A stretch of DNA of 64,000 bases from Brachypodium distachyon (Eukaryota > Streptophyta > Magnoliopsida > Poales > Poaceae). The notes beneath the pieces are model-generated. The model was not told where the DNA came from. It was given only the letters and a program-made list of their open reading frames with translations, and made no database searches. The DNA is taken from NCBI RefSeq assembly GCF_000005505.3, contig NC_016134.3, positions 32,054,150 through 32,118,149 of the forward strand, given 5' to 3'. The translations under genes and the position numbers were made by a program. This document shows positions 1 through 10,670 of the stretch, piece after piece (position 1 is the stretch's first letter; each line of letters opens with the position of its first letter).

Positions 1-143
1 GTGGCACTATCTGTTTAGAAGTTAAAATAGCCCACGGTAGGGGTGAATTTGTGCCAATTCTCCGTGAACTACTCTAGATCCAACGTCATGTGCTGAGCGG
101 GATTACATACAATGCTGTAATAGGCCAGGCAGGCTGTTCGGCA

Positions 144-3100
144 TCACTGCAGATATTCAAAGTCTTCAGTTATGCCCACCTGAAATTTCACAACAACACA
201 AATTAGAAGAATGCAGGAGCAGTTTAGGTTTCCAAGGGAAAATATCTTATGGGGAAAATGAGTATACGGCTTAGTCAAAGCTTAGACCTCCCGAAATAAA
301 AGGAAACTAAATCTCAAGCTGTAGTTGTTACGTGCAATGTCAACAAATCTAAACTACCTAGTAGGTATCTATCGTCACCTACGAACAATTCAATTATTGT
401 TCAGATGTTTCAATCTTCCAGCCAGTACAAACTAGTAAAAGGATGGCATGAGCTTCTGAATCCTGGTATCGAATTTGATTTATGTTAGGCAGCATGACAC
501 ATCACTTTACTGTTAGGTTCTTGAAACTTAACTCTAGCCAGATAAGTACAGTTGTGGTACACTGTATGAGCTCTCTACTGGACAGAAAAAAGGCTTCGCA
601 ATCAAGTGGGCAAGCAGGTTTGAGGTATATACTTCTCTAAGTTGCTCCGCTTACTTTACTCCCATGCATAAATACAAGGCCTCATGTAGTTGCACTGCTC
701 CATGGATAAAAGATACAGCACAAGACACATCTAGTCCATGAAGATTGTATTAGTTGCAGACTTTTTGGGGTGCCTAATGGATGCGATAAGCTTGGCATGT
801 TAGAGAGGACAAAAGCAGCAAGAGCAAAGTCCAGGTGGACATGATTTTGTGTCATCGTTTTAGAGCATGAGCAGAGCTAGGTACAGGTTACTGGGGTCAG
901 CTGACTCCAATGGCGCAGTGCAATTTCCTTGGCAAATTAGGGATAATTCACTAGTACAACATGAAGGTAATGCCAGTGCAATGGAGGTGACCCCAGTGCT
1001 CTTATCAGATAGCTTTACCCCTGTGCTAGAGCCCGAAACAGCGATACCAGCTAAAGATCTGGCTGTCACTAGCTTAAGAACTTGAAGGAAAATAAGAATA
1101 TTTACTGCACATACAAAATCGCATATTTCGTAAATTCAATAGGGCAGATATTCTTATGTCACTATACTTTATGGTCTCATGCTTTTCAAAATTTTCATGT
1201 TCATCCAATAATTATCATTGAACTCTCGCAGGGCCATGTCAAACCACTCTGTACTGTCCAAGCATCATTCTTCTAAACGCTAACTGTTGATTCACCCAAG
1301 GTCCAACATATGCTGAGTTGTGAATCATTAGTTTCAATGTTATGACTCTAAAAGTAAGTAGCAGTGTCGCCATCTCTCAGTATGCCCTTTTTACGTATGG
1401 AAAGATTTTCCGTTATTGTCATCTAGATCCTGTCTATAGATTCAATAGGAGTACCATATGGCTGGGATGCGGGTGCAAACCACCCTTTGTGCATTTTATG
1501 GGCAGTAGCTAAATATTTGCACCACTGAAAGAAAAGGCAAAACTGACCTTCCAAGTACCAGCCCACTGGCAATATTCAATGACATCTTATATTGCGATCT
1601 TGTCTATTGGATGTCAGGAAAGATGCATAAACACCTTAAACACTAATAAAATGTGAAGGTGGGTACAGAACCTACCTCCCTGTACATGTGTTCGAGTTGT
1701 TCTTTTGCTTGTGGAAATGTACTAGAACACCATTGTTGCAAAGTGAAGATGTTGTCTGAAATTCCATTCAAAATGTCATTAGCCTAATTGATGATAGGCA
1801 AGCATCAGTCATATATTTCTAGCGAAATGGGGAAGCAGAACTAGTGGTACCTGTCCATCTGTTAGCTGCTGAATGGGCAACCTCAGTAGCATCCTCTGCA
1901 ATTATCATCAGACAGTTTCAAATAAAGAAAAATACTGCAATAACTTGCATGTTAAAACATTAGCCTAAAGAGATATTTGCATGTAAAACAAATTCAGAGT
2001 GATGCATCAGAACAACAATAGATGTGTGTATATTAAAAAGAGTAATGATGGATCTCATACTCATTGCCTCTAGAGCAGATGGATCGCTATCAGCATAAGC
2101 AGCGAGTTCTTCCTGAAATAAGTACAAAAGTTGTTGAGTGGCAGATGGCTGATAAAGACCAAAGAAGAGAATAACAAATGCAAATCAACCTTTAACTTCT
2201 TATGGCGTAGCTCTACAGCCTTCAGCTCCTCCAAAGCATCTTCCCTCTCATCCTAGAGAAATACATATGAGTTGATCTACATGCTTCTTGGACAGCTCTA
2301 TAGAGGAAATTCATAATAACTTACAGAATCTTCCCTGCCTCTTTTCAAGTTGTCTCTCTGTTCAACAAGCTCCATGTAACGCTTTTTAGAGTTCGAAAGA
2401 TCAGACTCCAGCTTGCTGTAAGTAGTCCTCAGCTACAAACAAATCCAAATAGATGGTTTAGCCTGAATGTCCAGCAGCACAGTTAAATTTATCACAGTAA
2501 TACCTGATTTCCTGCACAGCTGGGAAGACTCCAAAAGTACACCTGCAAGCAAACTATTTCGTTTAGGAGCTAGATACGAAAAGTGAATGGGTGACAATAT
2601 CAGTTTGACAAACAACTTATGATCTTCTTTGTGATACATATAGCACACAAAGTTGCAGTTATGTGCAACACGTGCACAATTTCTTGAAGCATATGTTGTC
2701 CAAGATAAGTTCTAGAAGAACACAAGAATCATTTTTTGAATTACATAAACTTAATCCAAACCCTGTATGGAAATGGCTACATAACTGTCCAACTATTCTT
2801 TATCATTATCAGTGCAACAATAACTGATAAGCTGGCAAACTTACAGAAGTCCCTATTTTGTCTTTCAAAACAAGATCATCATCCACCAGGCTTTGCACAA
2901 CATCCTTAACAGATTGGCTGATCACTCCCTTTTTAGGACCCATCTTCTCAAGCTCTTTAAGCTGAAAGTGGAAAGACAGAGATTTATGGCACAGAAAAAC
3001 ATACTCCACATTCTACTTCTATACAAAGGAACTTACAAGAAGAGAGGTTGCAATAGCGACAACCAAACAGGCAGACAGTAGATATGGATTTTAATGGTTG

Positions 3101-3744
3101 ACTTCCAAGTAATAAAAAGCATCATGAGCATCCCAAACAAAAAATTTAGTACCCAAAAATAGAAGTCCATAAAGGCATGATGCACCCACTTACAGATATA
3201 CATGTACATACTGCTGGCACCGGTATAGGTAGTTGTGTGTTCAAGTATAATGGTGAAAACCGAAGTGTAGCTCAGATGCCGATTTGCTGCAGAAAATACA
3301 TAACAAAACATGGTGGCGCTAATTTGGTAGGCTAGAATAAATGCAGAGCAAGTTGAGAATGGATTGCCGCAATTAGATTGGAATTAGGCATACCAATTAG
3401 TGGCTTCCATCATCACCAATACAAAGTATTACAAACTAGAGAAAACAAAATACTGGGACCAGGTTCAAGCTAACACTTCCACATAGCACTAGAAAGAACA
3501 GAACCCATGAGTTTCTTCCGGCTGGCTAATCTGCAGTACGAGGTGGAATGGATTACACGGAATCTCGGCAGAAGAACTTACCAGATAGAAGTCTTGATTC
3601 TCATAAAAGATTTGAAGCATTTGCTCCCGTTTCTCCTCCAACGAAAGACCCCTCTTCTTTGACTAAGCGCAATATGGAAATCAATCAGCGGCCGCCCCGT
3701 CAAATTAGGCGGCGTGAAGGAGAGGATGTAAAGGAACTCACCAT
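144..3744 (-). CDS. MND1: MND1, meiotic nuclear division protein 1 homologue
   Basis: MND1 pairs with HOP2 in the nucleus of meiocytes and stimulates DMC1/RAD51 strand exchange during homologous recombination. I rebuilt ten coding exons on the minus strand, all with GT/AG borders and consistent phase: 3744-3742, 3662-3582, 2961-2845, 2542-2504, 2432-2325, 2252-2190, 2112-2061, 1895-1851, 1755-1676 and 179-144. Together they make 624 nt, 207 residues plus stop, close to the length I expect for plant MND1. Residues 29-67 begin LKELEKMGPKKGVISQSVKD, the family's winged-helix region. Residues 68-80 hold VYFWSLPSCAGNQ. Residues 81-150 are charged and likely coiled coil. The protein ends VGITEDFEYLQ. 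The start is fixed by the only ATG that gives the canonical MSKKRGLSLEEK N-terminus after removal of a 79-nt intron. The last intron, about 1.5 kb, isolates the final 11 codons. Identity rests on recalled family sequence; the exon structure is read directly. Confidence 0.95.
180..1675 (-). other. Long last intron of MND1
   Basis: This stretch separates the 36-nt terminal coding exon of MND1 from the penultimate exon. It is AT-rich. Open frames at 867-1085 and 860-1069 overlap on opposite strands and look like chance or an old insertion. I see no terminal inverted repeats or target duplication that would define a transposon. Confidence 0.6.
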
Positions 3745-4313
3745 GGCTAGGTAGTGCCGCCTATCCCGTACCGCGAGAGGGTGGGAGCAGCAGCCGATCA
3801 CCGGAGAGAAACGCCTGGCGGAGAGACGGTCGCCGGAGAAAATTGGTGGGGTAGCTCACCTTGCTTCGCCGCCGGCAAGCCCCCCTCTGCCGCCTTGTTC
3901 GGAGAGAGAGAGCAAACAAGGCGGCGTCTCTAGGGCGCGGAGTGATGGGATCGATTTCGTCAGACCAACCGCGGCCGTCAACAATTTTGCTTTGAAAAAA
4001 ACTACTCGCAACAATTTTCACTAAAAACAACTACCCTCTGGTCTAATCAGTACATTTGTACTAACTTATTACGAAATGGGCACATTTTTTTAATCGGAGA
4101 GGGAGTACTCGCAATAATTTGATTTGGCCCTACATTGCGTTTTTTTACACTATATCTTATGGTGCTACTTTCTGTGAACGTAAACCCGACCCTGTATTTA
4201 GTGCAAACTTTGGTTCGATGCAAACTTACAACTATCTACATGGACCATGAGACGGTAGAACATGTGGTGCAAATTAACTGTGGGAATCAACCATTAACAG
4301 CATGTGATAAGCA
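3745..4313. other. MND1 5' leader and upstream region
   Basis: Going leftward this holds the 5' leader of MND1, GC-rich up to about 3990, then AT-rich upstream DNA. A short piece near 4065-4120 ends in GGAGAGGGAGTACT and resembles one end of a decayed Stowaway MITE, with no matching partner end. I see no further gene. Confidence 0.45.
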
Positions 4314-4322
4314 CAACGAGTT

Positions 4323-4928
4323 GAGGTAAATACATCCGTGGTCCTACTTTTATTATCGCGGTGTCAGTTTAGACCTAAAACTATGAAACTGAACATTTTA
4401 GTCATAATTTTATGATAAATGGTGCACGCAAGGTCCTAAACTCGCTCGGCCGCGTCTGACTCGCCTACGTGACACGTTGACCGCGTACACTTCCGCTCAG
4501 GAGCATTTGGCGGGAGTTTTGACACCCCGACGGTTGGTTTTTTTTTGCTGAAAACCCCCTATAAAAACGTGGCCATCTCTCTCTCTGTTTCCTCATCCTC
4601 TCTTCTCAGTCATCGCCGCCGCTGCCATGACAACAAGGTCGATGGCCATCTCCTCCGCATCAGCAAAAGTGAAGAAGGAGGATTCAGTCCCTCTTGCATC
4701 AGATTCGAGGCCTTCCTCAGATGCTGCCCTTCCTCTGGTGAAGTGCCAGTGCCCGTGATTTTTTTCTGCAAAAAATCTCAACCACGCAAGCGAGTCAGAT
4801 GCGCCCAAGCGAGCTTAGGACCTCACGTGCACCACTTATCATAAAATTAGGACTAAAGTGTTCGATTTCATAGTTTTAGGACTAAACTGACATCGTGACA
4901 AAAGTAGGACCGCGGGTGTATTTACCTC
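4323..4928. mobile_element. Mutator-type MITE (Pack-MULE-like)
   Basis: The element is 606 bp. Its left end GAGGTAAATACATCCGTGG is repeated inverted at the right end, and the inverted repeat runs about 115 bp with few mismatches. It is flanked by a 9-bp target duplication, CAACGAGTT on the left (4314-4322) and CAACGGGTT on the right (4929-4937), one mismatch. A 9-bp duplication and long terminal repeats are the hallmark of Mutator-like elements. There is no transposase, so it is non-autonomous. Its centre holds a TATA box and a short reading frame that look taken from a host gene. Confidence 0.85.
4560..4758 (+). pseudogene. Captured gene start inside the MULE
   Basis: A TATA box (TATAAAAA, 4560-4567) is followed by a pyrimidine-rich leader and an ATG at 4627 opening a 43-codon frame that stops at 4758. 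The frame is serine-rich and then reads DAALPLVKCQCP before the stop. A small indel would give a PLVKCP-type start, which I associate with plant proteins carrying a GRF-type zinc finger. The rest of that domain is absent. I infer a truncated host-gene fragment picked up by the element; the parent gene is not certain. Confidence 0.4.
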
Positions 4929-4937
4929 CAACGGGTT

Positions 4938-6780
4938 AAGTGAAAAAACATGTTTAAGTGGGTATTTTGATTCTCACCTTTGATTTGCACCGCACATTTT
5001 AGATCTGATGGTCCACATGAGTAGTTCGCACCGGATGAAGAATTACATTGTATGTGCCGCCTATAAACTCACCCTTGTAAGAAAGAAGTGACCACAAACA
5101 TAGAATGCAGGCGGACCAAACACGGAGCTATTGCATTTTACGAGCCAAATGCAAACAAAAGTTGGAAGATAAGGGAAGACTGAGCAGTCCTGGCACACGC
5201 CCCAAGGACGGGAAGGGGCTAAACTACAACGTTGGATCCTGGCTAAATGAAGCCCTGTCCAGCCCAGCCGTTGGCACAATACGGGGGCGTGGGACGCTCT
5301 AGAGGCCCATCAGCATCAACAACACCAGCGGCTCGATCGGCGGTGTGTTGACGCTGTTCGGCCTCAAGGGACTCCCTCTCGAGACAAGGAACGCTACACC
5401 AAGGTGGAAGGGAGGGCTTTCGTGGAGCCCAACTAGCCGAGGCACAAACATATGGGTGTGGGAGAGCCTTAGTTGGTTGGGATTCACGGAAGCAACCCTA
5501 ATCCGGCACCTGTTATAAGGGCAGAGCGGCGGACTTTTGAGTTCCACGTTGCCGTGCGCCGAAAGGGAGCGTGCGGCCTCAACCAGGGTCCCTTTCCGCC
5601 GTCACCGTAACGTGGAACCCGGGGCTTAACCGAGGTAGTGGTGTTGCCGCCCAGGGAACAATGGCATAGAGGACGAAATGTGAAGGAAACCCAGGGGACC
5701 CTCGGGCCCGAAGCTGCGATGCTGCGGAAGGGGACGCTGTCCAATGATGCGAGGCCCAGGCTATCCCTTTCGCGGCCACTGTAGCTTCCGATTCGAGGGT
5801 TCACCCAAACCCTGTGGGCTGTCGGTCCCCGATGCGGCCCCGCCCGGGCACTGTATGCTTCTGGGGAGAACAGCCCCGGTAAGCCTAATGCTCCCGCCCG
5901 GGGGCTTGCCCTAGGAGGGAAGGATGCGTGTGCGCAGGGTGGAGGCGACATGTGATGCATCCCGTCTGCGGCCGAGCGGTAGCTTTGCAGAGGAGTAGAT
6001 GCCTCGCCAAGCACTTGCAGCCAAGGAATCTCACTGTTCACCGACAAGACGAGACCGGCACCGACCGGTCAAGGCTGATCGGACGATGCGTCTAGTCCCA
6101 TCAGGGCAGAGGCAAGGGTGGCACGTGGAAGAGGGACTCTGGCGACCACACAACCGCGGAAGACTGTTTGACACCTGGCATGGATGGCGTGCCGCCCATG
6201 CAGCCCAACCTTGCGGCATCCCCTTGCAATACAAAAGGAGGACCCATGGCAAGAGGTTAGGTTCGAGCGAGGTGGAGAATGCCTAGGAGAGTAGCAAGAA
6301 GGAGAATATGTACGGAGTAAAGTTGATCGAAAAGACTAAGATTTCAGATAAATCAAAAGTTACACTGAAAACCTTTGAAGATAACTTCTCTACCTACGCC
6401 ATGTGTATCTTGATATTTCTCTAAATCTCTCGTCATTAAACAATAGAAGATCAAACTTACATAAGCTGAACTAAATTTATATGTGTTTACAGAGCCACAT
6501 GAGCGGCCCACCCCAGCAGGTGAAACTTGAGACATGCAGGCCAGGAGAGAACAAAGGAGCATAGGGAGGACAAACATAGTGCAAATATGTTGTCCGTCCC
6601 GACCCAAACCTGAACCAAATTTGGATGAAAATGGGTTGTGGCAAACCGAAAAGAGGACGGTGGCCGAAATAGGTCGCCCGGCTAGAGGTGCGTTTTTCGG
6701 ACCGGTCCGTCCTAAGTGGGTCGCGTGGCTGGAATTGGCCCTAAGACGAGAGAGAGAGAGAGACGGATCCTGGGCTGCCT
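4938..6780. other. Intergenic, partly LTR-like GC-rich remnant
   Basis: From about 5100 to 6300 the DNA becomes GC-rich and carries long accidental frames on both strands. The string CAATACAAAAGGAGGACC near 6226 resembles the TATA/U3 region of grass LTRs. I could not find matching termini, primer site or target duplication, so a decayed solo LTR is only a guess. About 6540-6780 is the upstream region of the next gene. Confidence 0.3.
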
Positions 6781-7020
6781 TGCCTAGCATTTGGGCCTGT
6801 ACGTGACATGGATACGTCCGCGACGACCCAGGCCCGTAGCCCCAAGGTGCGGTTTGCCTGCTCTGCTTTGCTGCCGTTCCCAGTTCGCACGGCGTAGTCG
6901 AGTCGGGTCGGTATCATCCCGTTCCCGTCCTCATATTCTCTCTCCTCCCCCGACGATCCCCCACCCACCGCGAGAAATTGTTTTCTAGGGTTTCGATTCC
7001 CCGTCCGATCTCTCTCGTTC

Positions 7021-7370
7021 AGGTAACTCCCCTTCACCATCCGTCCTCCCGCTCGATCCGGTTCGAGGCCTCGCGTCCCCATCCCGAAATTTCCCCCATT
7101 TTTTTGTTGTTCCACGCCAAGTTTCGCCCAAATCGGCCGGTGTTAGGGTGTAATTTGTTCGTGGTGGTAGGCTTCTTCGTCTGGTCATCATCAATTTTTT
7201 GTTGGATTTTTCTGAGGTGGCTGGCTAGATTCCTCTCCTTCCGGGAGTAGGGTACCAATCGCACGCACGCGTCTAGGCTTTTTTTCCGGTGGATTTATGT
7301 TATGTAGCGTTGTTAGCTTATGTGTTACGACCATGGTGGTGTCTTGATTGGAGCTTAAAGGATTCTGTAG
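7021..7370 (+). other. 5' UTR intron of the SUGP1-like gene
   Basis: The donor CAG|GTAACT at 7021 and the acceptor CTGTAG just before the start codon at 7373 define a leader intron of about 350 nt. It is T-rich. Leader introns placed two bases before the ATG are common in plants and often raise expression; that role here is inference. Confidence 0.65.
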
Positions 7371-7372
7371 CC

Positions 7373-10300
7373 ATGGATAAGGGCCTCTTCGCCAACGACG
7401 GCTCCTTCATGGAGAGGTTCAAGCAGATGCAGCAGGAGATGCAGGACAAGGAAAAGGCCGCGACGCCAGGTGCCTCGTCTGTGCCACCGAAACCTGTGAA
7501 CCCCAAGACACCTCTTGTTGTCGCAGCAAACAAGAGGCCGCTTGAGGTGAAGAAGGCTGGATCGGTCTTGTCGGGTGGGAAGCTGGCCTTCAGCCTGAAG
7601 AAGAATAAGATCCCGGTTGCACCTGTCAAGTTTGGTGCTGAGGAGGAGGATGACGATGTGGAGAGGGAAGATCATGCGAAGCGGCACAAATCCACCAATG
7701 CTCCCTCAGCAGCTGCCCCACCAGGGGTTGTTGGTAATCATTTTTTTCGTTTACTGTTATTACTGTATTTCTTTCTAATCAAGCACTCTCTTAAATAGTA
7801 TTATGTTTGTTCTGTGGGTAGTACTAGTTCTGTAACCGACTTTAAATATGGATATGTTATAAGGCTTCAAATTTGACAAACTTTTTTGAACATTAGAGAT
7901 GTAAATTGTTCTTGGATTATTTCGAATTCTATTAACTTTTTTCGGAGCTAGATGTCTTGGTGCAAAACAATGGTCTAGATACTTAAGAAGCTACATTGCT
8001 TGTCTGATCTAATTATAATCAAAGTCCAAAATTATTTAAAGCATACGTGACTAACTAACCAACGAAAGCAATTGCCATTGTGAAAATCTAATTTTGCTGA
8101 CCCATACATTAGTAGCCTGTCAAATAGGGACATCCTTTCTCACTTGTCAACATCTGCAATATATTCCAACCACTATTGGCAGCAGAATTTTGTGAAGGTT
8201 TTGGTTTTTCTTATGGCTGCAGCTTATAGATTAACTGTATCGGCATGGCTGGGGAAGGATGTTGATTGAAAGAGTTGGAATGTCGCAGTACTGCTACTGC
8301 AGTAATTTGCATTCCGTTGTTCATGCGCTCAATATTAATGAGTTCTTAAGTGACATGCAGCCCCAGCACCACCAAATGATATGACAGTGAGGCAGGTTGC
8401 TGACAAATTAGCAAGCTTTGTTGCCAAAAACGGGAGACAGTTTGAGGATGTCACACGGCAGAGGAATCCTGGAGATACACCATTCAAGTATGACTGCACC
8501 AGCTCTGCTGATCAACACACATAAAAAGAACTTTAGATTTCCTGATCATTTTTTGCATTGAACATATAAATTCTAAGATTAGCTTTTGCAATAAACTGTT
8601 AATGGAGATTCTTGGTTATTTGCAGGTTTCTATTTGAAAAGAACTGTCCAGACTACAAATATTATGAGACTCGGCTTGCTGAAGAGGAAAAGGTTCTTGC
8701 TCAGACAAAGGAGCCTCAGGCTTCAAAAAATGGTTTGCGGAATACAATATCTTTTTTCGTTCCGTGTAACTTATTCTAGATGTAATGACAATATTGACAT
8801 ATGCCCTTGCTAAATGCAGTTAATTCTAGTGTTGAAAGCTCCAGAGCACATACTGGTCCACAGAGAAGCTCATTTGAACACAAATCTAACTATCAAACAC
8901 CTGCTTCAGCTTTATATGGGACATATGAGGGTAGTTCTTCCCAGGGAAACTCATCTGGTAACAGTAAGTATTTATTGTGTCGTTTTGGATCATATGCATT
9001 TTAAGTACTTTTTAGGCTCGTGGTACTCTGGTTTGATTGCTTCATCTTTGTTCCTTGACTGGGTTCACCTGTTACCATTTGTTTATTTCAGTGTGCAAAT
9101 TTGCCAGTTTATTTGTTGTACTAACTTCTGTTTTCTTTTCGATGGCATGCTCTTTCTTATTCGTGTAGCCTAATGCATAGAATTGAAATATTGTGAGGTG
9201 TTTGTTTGTGATCCATATCATCTTAATTGTAGTTTGCTTTAGAAGATGTTTCTTTATCTTCCAGTTTTGATCATTTTTTTCTATGTTGCTATTTTTTGTT
9301 GGCCAATGTTATCTCATGTTGTTACAGGTGATCCCAATATGTCTGCACCATCAGATCCAGTTGCATTGATGGAATTCTACATGAAGAAAGCTGCACAGGA
9401 AGAACGAAAGAGAGCACCGAGGCAATCGAAAGATGAAATGCCACCACCTCCTTGCCTTCTTCAGGGTACCTTTTCTTTCTTTTTATTGTTCACTCTTCTG
9501 GAAGACTGTAGAGACTTTGATATTTATTATATACTACCTTTTCTTTGTTTTGCAGGTCCTCCTAAGAAGGGACACCACATGGGGGACTTCATTCCTCAAG
9601 AAGAACTTGAGAAGTTCATGGCACGCTGTAATGATTCTGCGGCACAAAAGGCTACCAAGGAAGCTGCAGAGAAGGCAAAGATTCAGGCCGACAATATTGG
9701 GCACAAGCTTTTGTCTAAGATGGGCTGGAGGGAAGGTTAGTAGTTCAATACTAAAGCTCAGAGTTCTCTGCGCAGCTGCTTACTTGACGTCTTGACCCCT
9801 TGGGTTGCATTTTAATCTCTAAATGGCTGGCTGTCTGGCAAATTGTTTATGTCAACACCTATCTGAAATCTGATATTTGTTATCTTTTATCTCATGCTAA
9901 CTCTCTGGTATCTCCCCCTCCTCCCCATCTGATGTTTCACATCTTAGGCATTTGTCTGTATCTAGCAAACTTAACTACTCACTCCGTTCCACAAAACACC
10001 TCATATAATTTTTTCTCCCTGCTCCATAATACACCTCATTTTTCTCTTGGCTCCTGCACCCAACCAATAGCTGCCTACACCCATTTACTCTTTATCCAAT
10101 ATGAGTGGTCAGGCACTAGAAACGAGAGCTGTCTTGGTCCAAGTGCACAAATCTATGTGAGGTGTTTTGTGGAACGGAGGGAGTAGTACCATTACTGTAC
10201 AAATCTGGCTACAACATGCAGTTGCTTGTTAGCCACAGCATGCCAATTTCCAGTGAGAAAATCCTTGAAAGGAAGTATTTCTTTCTGGAGTGTGCCGCAT

Positions 10301-10670
10301 ATGGAATTCCTAGTAACCTCCTCGCATGTTGAACTTTTCCATCGGACACCTAATTAGTCAAGCGCTAAAGGTAGTTTATTCTTCAGGCGAGGGTCTTGGC
10401 AGCGAGAGAAGTGGACGTGCAGATCCCATTATGGCTGGAGATGTGAAGAAGGACCATCTTGGTGTTGGTGCTGTCCAACCTGGTGAGGTCTCATCTGAAG
10501 ACGACATATACGAGCAATACAAGAAGCGAATGATGCTTGGCTACCGCCATAGGCCAAACCCACTGGTATACTGGCAGCCAGGACTTGCTTCAGTGATTTG
10601 CCTGTTTTATCTGTTTGTCTAATGGTTGTGTCATTTTCTGCAGAACAACCCAAGGAAAGCATACTACTGA
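7373..10670 (+). CDS. SURP and G-patch domain splicing factor, SUGP1-like
   Basis: The product is probably a nuclear spliceosome-associated protein that helps branch-site and 3' splice-site recognition and recruits a DEAH helicase through its G-patch, as SUGP1/SF4 does. Coding exons are 7373-7733, 8361-8487, 8626-8732, 8820-8963, 9328-9465, 9556-9735, 10387-10565 and 10644-10670, giving 1263 nt and 420 residues with all phases matching. The SURP domain lies near residues 129-180 ([20 protein letters not shown], then FLF...YKYYE). A G-patch begins near residue 339 ([19 protein letters not shown]). The tail has the [20 protein letters not shown] signature and ends NNPRKAYY. The ATG follows a 5' UTR intron (donor about 7021, acceptor about 7370) and stands in the good context CCATGG. 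The gene is intact. Family membership is strong; the exact mechanism is taken from animal homologues. Confidence 0.93.
9978..10183. mobile_element. Stowaway MITE in an intron of the SUGP1-like gene
   Basis: This 206-bp element begins CTCACTCCGTTCCACAAA and ends with its inverted repeat TTTGTGGAACGGAGGGAG. It is bounded by TA on both sides (9976-9977, 10184-10185), the Tc1/mariner-type duplication. It lies in the intron between 9735 and 10387 and leaves the splice sites untouched. Confidence 0.9.

Noticed and set aside
867..1085. 72-codon frame in the MND1 intron
   Set aside because: Overlaps an equal frame on the opposite strand, no splice support, no known protein.
5484..6047. 187-residue minus-strand frame
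   Set aside because: No recognisable motif, lies in GC-rich repeat-like DNA, and overlaps other open frames on both strands.
5076..6491. TGTAAG...TTTACA pair as LTR ends of a solo LTR
   Set aside because: The flanking five bases do not match, and no second copy or primer site is present.
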